A DNA stretch of 64,000 bases from Shouchella lonarensis. GTDB lineage: Bacteria > Bacillota > Bacilli > Bacillales > Bacillaceae_D. Shown here piece after piece: positions 36,950 through 45,327 of this stretch. The stretch's first letter is position 1; every line of letters starts with the position of its first letter. The DNA is taken from the NCBI RefSeq assembly GCF_900096965.1, contig NZ_FMYM01000003.1, positions 62,001 through 126,000 on the forward strand, read 5' to 3'. The translations under genes and the position numbers were made by a program. The notes under the pieces are model-generated. The model searched no databases. It saw nothing but the letters and a program-made list of their open reading frames with translations, and was not told the origin of the DNA.

Positions 36950-38932
36950 ATGGCAAAATTTCTTGATGTCGCAAAACACTTAAATATCATTGACCAAAAT
37001 ATTTCATCTATCCAAAGAGGGCTTGATCATTGTGATTTTAAAACAGCGGCGATCACAGGCGTTTTAGATATGCAAGGATCCATCTCTGGAGAAGGTGGAG
37101 AAGCGATGTTGCGTAACTACGCTGAATTGCAGTTACCAGCCTTGCGGACATGCCGCGCCTTTGGCACCCAACTCATTGAGAAGCTGGAAAAAGTAAAGGA
37201 GCGCATTCTCGAGTTTGAACCGTCTGAAGATGGATTAGTCTCTGAAGAATATTGGGGACATGAAGTGCCGATCGGCTATAATCGAGTTGAAGAATTTCTG
37301 TATGAAAATAAAACTGAAATCGACGCCCTCGCCGCGCGGGCAAGTGCGATTATGGGCAAAAACATCGGTAAACTTGATGTGACGGATGTGGAAACCAATA
37401 TTGATTACGCGCGCCAACACGCAAGCGACATAGTAGACGGCTTACATATCCTCGACAATGAATGTATGAGTCTACTAGAAGAAATTGATGGCGATATGGA
37501 GGAATTCCAAGCTGTCCTCAAGCAAGCGACAGACTGGACGAATACTGGTGGTTTGTTCATGACAGGTGTGAACATTAACAATGTAAGAACTTATTTTGAA
37601 GATAAAAAGTTACATACAGAGGCACCGCCATTAAAATGGGCAAACGATCCGATGTTTAACCAAGCTGTCGCAAACGATCCAACATTACGCCGGCAAGTGT
37701 CGATCCTCTATACGATGGTGACGATGGGCGCGCATCCCGAAGTGGTCGCAGAGTTGGCGCTACAACTGGATGACTATTACGGTCATCGGATTTCAAAAGC
37801 GATTATCCAAGCGGCCGCAGTATCAGAGCCAATGGACATTGCCCCAGGTGCCGGCATGTATGCATTCTCCTTTCCGATTGACTACCAATTTGGCTATGGA
37901 CGTAGTATCATGGAGAAGCCAGATATTCAATATATGGGCGACGTAGATGTAAACAAACAACTGGACGCCAACAGTCGTCTACGACAGTCCATTGAACAAG
38001 ATTACGCAACGACCATTTATCAAACAATGGATCGCCAAGTAGAAGCCCAAACCCTACGCGCCAAAGCCCGCGCCATTATGAAAGACCCAGAAAAAGCCGG
38101 AGAGATGGATAAATGGGTACACGCGAACGCCCTCAGTAAAGCCGACCCAGAAAAGATGGAACAACTCATTTACGAAGAGCTCGTAAAAGAGAAGAAAAGA
38201 GAAGCCGCATCCAAAGGCTTCTACCAGTCCGAAGAATTTTCGACGATGCTAGACTTCACGTATGGCGCAGGCACGGTGAAATCCGGGGTGGAGGCAGTCA
38301 CCGGCGTTGACCCGATCACGGGAAGACAACTAGACCCGGTAGAAAGAATCCTTGCGAGTGTAGGTATGGTGTTTCCGGTAGTAAAAGGCGCATCTAAAGC
38401 CGGAAAAGCCGTGAAAGGCGCTGGAGGCGCAGCACAAGCAGCAAAAGGCTATATGCGTGTGAAGTATGGAGATCATTATATGCGGACGAATCGGAAGAAA
38501 GTGTTGAAGGCGAATGTGGAGTATATCACGCCAGCGGGGCATTTGTATCGCACAGACAAGTATGGGCGGATTCGTCACGTGGAAGGTGATTTGTCAATTG
38601 GGGCGGCGAAGAAAAACAAATACGCCCAAAGAGTTGTCGGACGTGGCGACCGCTTGCCTGATGATGACGGTGGTCACTTGATTGCGTCGATGTTTAAAGG
38701 ATCGGGGCAATTGGATAACCTTGTGCCGATGAATAGGAATTTGAATCAGCAGGGAGCGTATAGGGATTTAGAAAGGCGTTGGGAACAGGCATTAAGAGCA
38801 AAACCACCTCAAGATGTGAAAGTGCAGATTATCCCCAAATATAGGGGGGATTCACAACGTCCTGAGATGTTTGAAGTTCGATATAAAATCGGAAATCAAG
38901 GATGGCAGAAGAAGGATCTAATTAATGATTAA
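36950..38932 (+). CDS. LXG-domain polymorphic toxin with C-terminal nuclease (YeeF-like)
   Basis: 660 residues, AAGGAGG before the ATG. Residues 1 to about 235 form the LXG targeting domain; the middle is helical; about 425-480 is a pre-toxin TG-type segment (TGVDPITGRQLDPVERILAS); the tip is a DNA/RNA non-specific endonuclease with DDDGGHLIASMFKGSGQLDN and LVPMNRNLNQQGAYRDLERR. Exported by the type VII system to attack neighbouring cells. Immunity is encoded next. The 3' part from 37985 is repeated downstream. Confidence 0.9.
   Translation: MAKFLDVAKHLNIIDQNISSIQRGLDHCDFKTAAITGVLDMQGSISGEGGEAMLRNYAELQLPALRTCRAFGTQLIEKLEKVKERILEFEPSEDGLVSEEYWGHEVPIGYNRVEEFLYENKTEIDALAARASAIMGKNIGKLDVTDVETNIDYARQHASDIVDGLHILDNECMSLLEEIDGDMEEFQAVLKQATDWTNTGGLFMTGVNINNVRTYFEDKKLHTEAPPLKWANDPMFNQAVANDPTLRRQVSILYTMVTMGAHPEVVAELALQLDDYYGHRISKAIIQAAAVSEPMDIAPGAGMYAFSFPIDYQFGYGRSIMEKPDIQYMGDVDVNKQLDANSRLRQSIEQDYATTIYQTMDRQVEAQTLRAKARAIMKDPEKAGEMDKWVHANALSKADPEKMEQLIYEELVKEKKREAASKGFYQSEEFSTMLDFTYGAGTVKSGVEAVTGVDPITGRQLDPVERILASVGMVFPVVKGASKAGKAVKGAGGAAQAAKGYMRVKYGDHYMRTNRKKVLKANVEYITPAGHLYRTDKYGRIRHVEGDLSIGAAKKNKYAQRVVGRGDRLPDDDGGHLIASMFKGSGQLDNLVPMNRNLNQQGAYRDLERRWEQALRAKPPQDVKVQIIPKYRGDSQRPEMFEVRYKIGNQGWQKKDLIND
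37985..38595 (+). repeat. Toxin homology segment, copy A (in the full-length gene)
   Basis: 611 bp that matches 39537-40147 without net length change, and in part 41073-41310. It encodes the helical linker, the pre-toxin segment and the start of the nuclease tip. Confidence 0.9.
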
Positions 38933-38947
38933 AGGGGAGGAAAGGTT

Positions 38948-39457
38948 ATGTCAGCACAAGTAGAGTCATATTACCAACAAATGGCTAATTTGATTGTGGA
39001 TATGATACCGGAGGATTGGCAAGAAGTAAAGCTTTACGCAGAATCAAGAAGAGGATACCAAGGTATTTTTTTCTACTACTTTTCCAACGAAAAGGATGAA
39101 TGGGTATACTACATGGACATCCCCGAAAAGTGTGATGTTCCTCAAGAAGAATTTGATAATCTGAATACCAACCTTTCTTTCTGTATCAAGGATTTTAAGA
39201 ATGATTATGAGGCAGAGTTTGAGGAGCCGTGGACTGGTTTCCAGTTAACATTGAGTCACAATGGTAATTTCAATGTTCACTTCAATTACGACGAGAATTC
39301 CCTAGACCCCATGTTAACAGAGGTAGCTTGGGCATACGAACAACTAGGCTTAGTACCATCAGAAGACTCGTTTAACAAAACCCTTCTCGACGAATACCTT
39401 GAAGAAAAAGAGAAAGGCAAGCGTTACCCATTTTTAGAGCCAGTGAAAGAAGAATAG
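38948..39457 (+). CDS. Immunity protein, YezG/DUF600 family
   Basis: 169 residues, acidic, soluble (VESYYQQMANLIVDMIPEDW, then a tail KGKRYPFLEP). GGGGAGG lies upstream of the ATG. DUF600 proteins neutralise YeeF-type nuclease toxins. A terminator follows. Confidence 0.85.
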   Translation: MSAQVESYYQQMANLIVDMIPEDWQEVKLYAESRRGYQGIFFYYFSNEKDEWVYYMDIPEKCDVPQEEFDNLNTNLSFCIKDFKNDYEAEFEEPWTGFQLTLSHNGNFNVHFNYDENSLDPMLTEVAWAYEQLGLVPSEDSFNKTLLDEYLEEKEKGKRYPFLEPVKEE

Positions 39458-39467
39458 AAGAGAGTTG

Positions 39468-39504
39468 CCCCTGTCGCCAAGCTGTTGCTGGCTCAGGGGA
39501 TTTT
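39468..39504 (+). terminator. Terminator after the first immunity gene
   Basis: CCCCTG (39468-39473) pairs with CAGGGG (39494-39499), followed by ATTTT. Confidence 0.65.
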
Positions 39505-39536
39505 AATGACTTCAACTACAGTCGCAAATGATCTAG

Positions 39537-40147
39537 CAGTCCATCGAACAAGATTACGCAACGACCATTTATCAAACGATGGATCGCCAAGTAGAAGTCC
39601 AGACCCTACGCGCCAAAGCCCGCGCCATTATGAAAGACCCAGAAAAAGCCGGAGAGATGGATAAATGGGTACACGCGAACGCCCTCAGTAAAGGCGACCC
39701 AGAAAAGATGGAACAACTCATTTACGAAGAGCTCGTAAAAGAGAAGAAAAGAGAAGCTAAAGCCGCAGGTTTCTATGAGTCTGAAGAATTTTCGATGATG
39801 CTAGACTTCACGTACGGAGCTGGAACGTTGAAATCCGGGATCGAGGCAGTTACCGGCGTGGATCCAATCACTGGAAGAGAACTAGCTCCAGTAGAAAGAA
39901 TCCTTGCGAGTGTAGGCATGGTGTTTCCAGTCGTAAAAGGCGCATCTAAAGCGGGAAAAGCCGTGAAAGGCGCTGGAGGTGCAGCACAAGCAGCAAAAGG
40001 GTATACGCGCGTCGAATATGGTGATCATTATATGCGGACAAAGCGGAAGAAAGTGTTAAAGCCGAATGTGGAGTATGTGACGCCAGCGGGGCATTTGTAT
40101 CGCACAGACAAGTATGGGCGGATTCGTCACGTGGAAGGTGATTTGTC
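39537..40147 (+). repeat. Toxin homology segment, copy B (headless cassette)
   Basis: Begins abruptly at CAGTCC, directly after an in-frame TAG (39534-39536), and runs parallel to 37985-38595 for 611 bp. Confidence 0.9.
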
Positions 40148-40481
40148 TGCAGGTGTTGCCAAGCGTAATGAATATGCGCAAAGAAATGTCGGTGGAAAAG
40201 ATCGTTTGCCAGATGATGATGGAGGGCACTTAATTGCTTCGATCTTCAAGGGATCGGGTGATTTGGATAATCTTGTGCCGATGAATAAGAATATTAATCG
40301 TGGGGCGTATAAGAGACTTGAAAATCGTTGGAAACAAGCATTAGACAAAAATCCACCCGAAAACGTGCAAGTAAAGATTACACCTAAATATAAAGGTGAT
40401 TCACAACGTCCAGCGAAATTTGATGTTCAATATAAAATTGGTGATCGACCATGGGAAAAGGATGTCTTGAAGAATAGTTAA
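39579..40481 (+). CDS. Orphan toxin C-terminal cassette (no LXG domain)
   Basis: 300 residues equivalent to the last half of the LXG toxin: linker, pre-toxin segment (TGVDPITGRELAPVERILAS) and a diverged endonuclease tip with DDDGGHLIASIFKGSGDLDN. It has no LXG domain and no ribosome binding site before ATG 39579, and the homology begins upstream of that ATG, after an in-frame stop. It is probably not made as a secreted toxin but can replace the tip of the full gene by recombination. Confidence 0.8.
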   Translation: MDRQVEVQTLRAKARAIMKDPEKAGEMDKWVHANALSKGDPEKMEQLIYEELVKEKKREAKAAGFYESEEFSMMLDFTYGAGTLKSGIEAVTGVDPITGRELAPVERILASVGMVFPVVKGASKAGKAVKGAGGAAQAAKGYTRVEYGDHYMRTKRKKVLKPNVEYVTPAGHLYRTDKYGRIRHVEGDLSAGVAKRNEYAQRNVGGKDRLPDDDGGHLIASIFKGSGDLDNLVPMNKNINRGAYKRLENRWKQALDKNPPENVQVKITPKYKGDSQRPAKFDVQYKIGDRPWEKDVLKNS

Positions 40482-40495
40482 AGGGGATGAAAGAA

Positions 40496-41011
40496 GTGAA
40501 AGATCGAGTAGAACAATATTATCAAAAGCTAGCCAGCTTAATTGTAGAGATGATCCCAGAAGATTGGACAGAAATAAAATTTTATGCTCAAGAAGATGAA
40601 GAAGGCTCCCAAAAATACTTCTTTTATTATCAGTCATCTAAGACACAGGAATGGGTCTATAACATGACTATTACTGAGAATTTTGAGTTTCCGGAAGAGG
40701 AATTTGATAAACTAGAGGATGAACTTTCCTTTTGTATTAGTGATTTTAAACAGGATTATCAAGAGGAATTTGGCGAGGTTTGGACAAGTTTTCAAATGAC
40801 ATTGAATTCAAATGGTAAGTTTAATATTCATTTTAGCTATGAAGAAAACCCTTTCGATTCGTTACTAACACATATTGCATGGCAGTATGAGAACTTTGGC
40901 ACAACATATGAGGAAGACTCATTTTATCAAGATTTACTTGAAGAATATCTTGAAGAAAAATCTCAAGGCAAGCGTTATCCGTTTTTAGAGCCAATTGAAA
41001 AAGAGGAATAA
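40496..41011 (+). CDS. Second immunity protein, YezG/DUF600 family
   Basis: 171 residues from GTG 40496, 9 nt after GGGG; this start aligns with the first immunity protein (DRVEQYYQK against AQVESYYQQ). Clearly diverged from the first copy, as expected for specificity to the second toxin tip. The ATG at 40487 is an alternative. Confidence 0.82.
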   Translation: MKDRVEQYYQKLASLIVEMIPEDWTEIKFYAQEDEEGSQKYFFYYQSSKTQEWVYNMTITENFEFPEEEFDKLEDELSFCISDFKQDYQEEFGEVWTSFQMTLNSNGKFNIHFSYEENPFDSLLTHIAWQYENFGTTYEEDSFYQDLLEEYLEEKSQGKRYPFLEPIEKEE

Positions 41012-41021
41012 TTATTACAGT

Positions 41022-41062
41022 CCCTTGTGTCATATATGTGTTTCTGACGCAGGGGGCTTTTC
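41022..41062 (+). terminator. Terminator after the second immunity gene
   Basis: CCCTTGTGTCA pairs imperfectly with TGACGCAGGGG, followed by GCTTTT. Confidence 0.6.
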
Positions 41063-41072
41063 CATCACGTAG

Positions 41073-41452
41073 CAGAAAAGATGGAGCAACTTATTTACGA
41101 AGAGCTCATAAAAGAGAAGAAAAGAGATGCTAAATCCAAAGGTTTCTATGAGTCTGAAGAATTTTCGATGATACTAGACTTCACATACGGAGCCGGAACG
41201 TTGAAATCCGGGATCGAGGCAGTTACCGGCGTGGATCCAATCACTGGAAGAGAACTAGCTCCAGTAGAAAGAATCCTTGCGAGTGTAGGCATGGTGTTTC
41301 CGGTAGTAAAGGATTTACTTTCTTGTGGGTGAGCTAACCTCAAGAAAGTTATAACGATTATAGCGAAGTTTTTAAAGAAGATATCTAAAAAAGCAGCCCC
41401 TTGGAATGTGGGCTACTCTCTCTTTGATTATCTAAAGCTTTGGGGCCTTTAG
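41073..41452 (+). pseudogene. Third, decayed toxin cassette
   Basis: 41073-41310 matches the linker and pre-toxin part of the LXG toxin (38148-38385) without length change. The match then stops at VVK; an in-frame TGA follows at 41330. Beyond it the same frame stays open to 41452 and encodes a short lysine-rich, hydrophobic end (KVITIIAKFLKKISKKAAPW), unlike the nuclease tips. No immunity gene follows. Either a broken third tip or a remnant. Confidence 0.7.
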
Positions 41453-41480
41453 AGGGTTCATTCGCGAGACACTCTTTCAC

Positions 41481-42350
41481 TCACTCCATCTGCAACGGCC
41501 TTTTGTTACTATCCAGTGTAAAGCCTTCGCCGGAAGCTTCAGACACATCTTGAATCGTTAAAAAGGCGTGCGGATCAATGCGGTGGACGATGTTGCGCAA
41601 TCGCACAATTTCGTTTCGCGCAATGACGCAATACAAAATCTCTTTTTCGTTGTTCGTAAAGGTGCCCCGTCCCTGAAGCGCAGTGGCGCCGCGCCCTATT
41701 TCGCGTGCGATGTCGTCGGAAATTGCTTGAATATGGTCGGAGATGATGAAAGCTGCTTTGGCTGAATAGGCACCTTGCTGCATGAAGTCAATCACTTTGG
41801 CGGATATAAAGACGTAAACCACCGTATACATCGCTTCCCGTAAATCGAGGAAAAAGACGACTGATAAAGCGATGACGCACGAGTCAAACACAAACAATGT
41901 ACGACCAATGCTCCATCCAAAATAACGTAAACAAAGTTTGGCTAAAATATCTGCGCCGCCAGTTGTGCCACCGAAGCGAAACACAATGCCGAGACCAACC
42001 CCGATAATTACACCCGCGAATAGGGCGGCGAGCATCAAATCATCATGAAGAACGAAATTGATAGGAATCCGTTGGAACACATCCAAAAAAGCAGATAGAC
42101 TCACCGTTCCAATGATGGTGTAAATAAACGTTGTGCGCCCAAGTAATCGCCAGCCAATAAATAGAAGGGGAATGTTAATAAGTATATTAGAAATTGCTGG
42201 ATTGAAGCTGAATAAAAAGAATAACAACAACGTAATACCAGTAATGCCACCGTCCGCTAATTTATGTGTCATGTTAAAATAAACAAGTCCCATTGCAATG
42301 AGCGCAGTGCCGAGTAAAATAAAAGCAATGTTTTTAAAGTGTCGTATCAT
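41481..42350 (-). CDS. YitT/YpjC family membrane protein
   Basis: 289 residues with about five to six N-terminal membrane segments (NIAFILLGTALIAMGLVYF, GGITGITLLLFFLF, MLAALFAGVIIGVGLGIVFR) and a soluble C-terminal DUF2179-type domain (GRGATALQGRGTFTNNEKE). Located just before mazG-dapB as ypjC is in B. subtilis. Function unknown. Confidence 0.85.
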   Translation of the reverse strand: MIRHFKNIAFILLGTALIAMGLVYFNMTHKLADGGITGITLLLFFLFSFNPAISNILINIPLLFIGWRLLGRTTFIYTIIGTVSLSAFLDVFQRIPINFVLHDDLMLAALFAGVIIGVGLGIVFRFGGTTGGADILAKLCLRYFGWSIGRTLFVFDSCVIALSVVFFLDLREAMYTVVYVFISAKVIDFMQQGAYSAKAAFIISDHIQAISDDIAREIGRGATALQGRGTFTNNEKEILYCVIARNEIVRLRNIVHRIDPHAFLTIQDVSEASGEGFTLDSNKRPLQME

Positions 42351-42731
42351 GAGGATACCTCCTTTTCTTGTGCTGTGTTTTTTAAAGAATCATCATTTTA
42401 AGCGTTTACAGAGCGAGTGTCTTATTTTGCCCTGATCCTTAGTGTACTCAACTTTTCATAAAAAAGGAATGTTTATATCGTTATTTTTTCTGATGATGTC
42501 TAGCTGTTATTTTTGGTTAGTATGTACATTAAATAGAAAGGCATATGCTGTTCATGTCGTTCTAATTAAGACTTTATGAGGAAGTGACAAGGGGAAATAG
42601 TCTAAAAACTAAGCGCCCGAGTATATGAGATGACACTATCTATGGTTTGTGGTAATTTTAATATGTAAGTGCGTGGATCGCTTTTGAAAAAATATGCGTT
42701 ACTGTTAACTCAAGTTGCATGTAACTTATCA

Positions 42732-42774
42732 GTGCGAACCCCAAGTGCACATAAAATCCCTAGGGGGTTCGCAC
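42732..42774 (+). promoter_or_regulatory. CRISPR leader-associated inverted repeat
   Basis: GTGCGAACCCC (42732-42742) and GGGGTTCGCAC (42764-42774) enclose AAGTGCACATAAAATCCCTA. From memory, this motif is typical of type I-C CRISPR leaders. It lies 134 nt before the first repeat on the side with the best-preserved repeats. The remaining 42351-42908 region holds AT-rich leader sequence; the open frame at 42669-42899 is not credible. Confidence 0.6.
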
Positions 42775-42908
42775 CAAAAAAGATGCAGTTTATGGGTTAT
42801 TTATTTATTTTTGGTTACTTGTATACTTCTCTAATGTTTCTTCAGGGAAAAATATGCGGTTTTATTCCAGAAAAAGCATTTAATTTCCTTTTTTTGTAAT
42901 AAAACGCT

Positions 42909-43374
42909 GTCGCATCCCATGTGGGTGCGCGGATTGAAATCCCTTTCGCATGCTCACGAGGGACGTTGGATGACGTCGCATCCCATGTGGGTGCGCGGAT
43001 TGAAATGCCGACTTGCGCCATTTTGGTCATAAATGCTTGGATGTCGCATCCCATGTGGGTGCGCGGATTGAAATATCGAAGTTATTCTTTTTAGATTCGA
43101 TGGCGGCAGTCGCATCCCATGTGGGTGCGCGGATTGAAATGACCGTTAACTTTAATCGGACCCGTGACCGTAAGTCGCATCCCATGTGGGTGCCTGGATT
43201 GAAATCGGTTGTCCGCGTAAAAAGGTTTTGCTTCTCCGCGTCGCACCCCGCGTGGGTGCGTGGATTGAAATTATTGCAAACAGCTCCATCATTCTTGTTC
43301 TGCCTTGTCGCACCCCATCCGGGTGCGACGATTGAAATTATCCTGCTTTCCCCATCTAGGTGCATCAATTAAAA
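42909..43374 (+). CRISPR. CRISPR array, type I-C-like repeat, 7 repeats and 6 spacers
   Basis: 32-nt repeats GTCGCATCCCATGTGG + GTGCGCGGATTGAAAT start at 42909, 42975, 43043, 43109, 43174, 43240 and 43307; spacers are 34, 36, 34, 33, 34 and 35 nt. The first four repeats are identical; the 5th, 6th and 7th carry increasing changes, and a further decayed partial repeat ends at 43374. The leader is therefore on the left. No cas genes are in the window. Confidence 0.97.
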
Positions 43375-43404
43375 TGTTGAAGAATGACAAAGGAGGTGCA
43401 AGCC

Positions 43405-43731
43405 TTGGAACAGGAAAAGACCATGCAGCAAATGCAAAAAGAAGTCGATGATTATATTGGGCAATTTAAAGAAGGCTATTTCAGTCCACTCGCGATGCTT
43501 GCTCGGTTTACTGAGGAACTAGGAGAACTTGCGCGCGAAGTAAACCACTACTATGGTGAGAAACCGAAAAAAGAAACAGAAGCAGAGAATACAATTGAAC
43601 AAGAAATGGGCGATTTGTTGTTTGTGCTCATTTGCTTAGCAAATTCCCTGCAAATCGACTTAAGCACAGCACATGATGAAGTGCTACATAAATTTAAAAC
43701 GCGGGATGCACACCGCTGGACGAGAGGATAA
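43405..43731 (+). CDS. MazG-like nucleotide pyrophosphohydrolase (YpjD)
   Basis: 108 residues from TTG 43405, 8 nt after AGGAGG; the upstream ATG 43384 would put the site inside the gene. MQKEVDDYIGQFKEGYFSPL, then RFTEELGELAREVNHYYGEK match YpjD. The EExxE and later ExxD metal ligands (TEELGELA, EQEMGDLLFVL) are present. Hydrolyses (d)NTPs for pool cleaning. Starts the dapB operon. Confidence 0.88.
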   Translation: MEQEKTMQQMQKEVDDYIGQFKEGYFSPLAMLARFTEELGELAREVNHYYGEKPKKETEAENTIEQEMGDLLFVLICLANSLQIDLSTAHDEVLHKFKTRDAHRWTRG

Positions 43732-43737
43732 CTGAAA

Positions 43738-44538
43738 ATGAATACATATAAATTAGTTGTTGCTGGACCACGGGGGAAAATGGGACGAGAGGCGGTGGCG
43801 CTTTGTTTGCGCGAATCGCAATTTGAGCTTGTGGCAGTCATTGATACGCAGCATGATGGTGCACTATTAAAAGACCTTGATGGGTACATAGAAGGAGATA
43901 TTCCTGTTTATACAAATATGGAGAGATGTTTTTCTGAACTTCATGTTGACGTCCTCATTGATTTAACGACACCAGCTGTTGCGAAAACGCATATGGAGAT
44001 CGCGCTTGCTCACGGCGTGCGCCCGGTTGTAGGTACGACCGGCTTTACAGAGGATGATATTCATTCATTACGGGCGCAAGCGGAACAAAAAGGCATTGGT
44101 GCTGTCATTGCCCCGAATTTTGCGATTGGTGCGATTCTGATGATGAAGTTTGCGCAAATGGCAGCGCAATATATGACGGATGTAGAGATCATTGAGCAGC
44201 ACCATGATGCAAAGTTAGATGCACCGTCGGGGACAGCATTAAAAACGGCACAGCTCATTAGCGAAGTGCGTGCGCCAAAGACACAGGGACATTCGGATGA
44301 AGAAGAAACACTTGCGCATTGTCGCGGCGGTGATTTTGAAGGCATGCGAATTCATAGTGTCCGTTTGCCAGGTCGGGTCGCACATCAAGAGGTGCTGTTT
44401 GGTGGAGAAGGGCAGACGCTCTCTATTAGACACGACTCGTTAAATCGCGCGAGCTTTATGCCTGGTGTGAAGCTCGCGGTAGAACAAGTGATGACACTAA
44501 AGACGCTTGTGTACGGACTCGAACACTTACTTGACTGA
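43738..44538 (+). CDS. dapB: 4-hydroxy-tetrahydrodipicolinate reductase
   Basis: 266 residues. Lysine, cell-wall diaminopimelate and spore dipicolinate synthesis. N-terminal nucleotide-binding VVAGPRGKMGREAVALC, GTTGFTEDDIHSLRAQAEQ, and the substrate/catalytic region IIEQHHDAKLDAPSGTALKT are seen. It lies 6 nt after mazG. mgsA, which follows dapB in B. subtilis, is absent. Confidence 0.95.
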   Translation: MNTYKLVVAGPRGKMGREAVALCLRESQFELVAVIDTQHDGALLKDLDGYIEGDIPVYTNMERCFSELHVDVLIDLTTPAVAKTHMEIALAHGVRPVVGTTGFTEDDIHSLRAQAEQKGIGAVIAPNFAIGAILMMKFAQMAAQYMTDVEIIEQHHDAKLDAPSGTALKTAQLISEVRAPKTQGHSDEEETLAHCRGGDFEGMRIHSVRLPGRVAHQEVLFGGEGQTLSIRHDSLNRASFMPGVKLAVEQVMTLKTLVYGLEHLLD

Positions 44539-44619
44539 ACTTCCTAATGTGAGGCAGATTATTTTTGTCATTGTGACGAATGTGATATAGTGAGAACGAA
44601 TGGAAAGTAGGGATGCCGT

Positions 44620-45318
44620 ATGACGGAAACAGTCGATATACTCGCGTGCGGCGCCCATCCTGATGATATTGAAATCGGCATGGGTGGGACGATTGCAGCA
44701 TATGTAGCAAAGGGGGCGCGGGTCGCCTTTTTAACGTTGACAAAAGCGGAGCTGTCATCGAATGGGACGGTTGCGACACGACAGGAGGAAGCAGCGCGTG
44801 CGGCGGCGATTCTCGGCGTTCATGCACGTTATCAGCTTGATTTTCCGGATCGTGGTTTACGTGATATAAAAGATGCGCAGCTTTCTCAAATTGTGAAGTT
44901 GGTACGCGCACTGCAACCACAGCTCGTTTTTTACCCACATCATGATCGCCACCCTGACCACGGGCATTGTGGTCAAATGGTGAAAGAAGCCGTGTTTAAC
45001 GCCGCCATTCGTCGTTTTGCAACGGAAGGCGTTTCCGCGCATCGTGTAAAGGCAAGTTATGCGTATTTTATAAACGGGATCCCGGCGCCGTCTTTTTTAA
45101 CAGACGTTAGTGCAGTATATGAGCAGAAGAAGCAAGCGCTCCAAGCATATGAAAGTCAATTTACACCGGCGGATGGTGTGAGTACACCGCTAACGGATGC
45201 GTACATTGATACCGTCATTGGCCGTGACCGATTGTTAGGGAAAGAAGCAGGCGTGCAGTTTGCGGAAGGCTTTTATAGTGACCGTGCGCCAGTTGTCGCG
45301 AATTTATTAGAAGGGTGA
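44620..45318 (+). CDS. bshB1: Bacillithiol biosynthesis deacetylase BshB1
   Basis: 232 residues of the GlcNAc-PI deacetylase (LmbE) fold. Zinc motif CGAHPDDIEIGMGG and HHDRHPDHGHCG. Removes the acetyl group from GlcNAc-malate in bacillithiol synthesis. An extended -10 promoter (TTGTCA, 15 nt, TGA-TATAGT; 44565-44591) lies upstream. It is 9 nt before bshA. Confidence 0.93.
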   Translation: MTETVDILACGAHPDDIEIGMGGTIAAYVAKGARVAFLTLTKAELSSNGTVATRQEEAARAAAILGVHARYQLDFPDRGLRDIKDAQLSQIVKLVRALQPQLVFYPHHDRHPDHGHCGQMVKEAVFNAAIRRFATEGVSAHRVKASYAYFINGIPAPSFLTDVSAVYEQKKQALQAYESQFTPADGVSTPLTDAYIDTVIGRDRLLGKEAGVQFAEGFYSDRAPVVANLLEG

Positions 45319-45327
45319 GGGCGCCCC

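Noticed and set aside
42669-42899. 76-codon frame before the CRISPR array
   Set aside because: It runs across the conserved leader motif and AT-rich leader and has no ribosome binding site.
42842-43372. Frames on both strands across the CRISPR array
   Set aside because: They are translations of the repeats and have no coding features.
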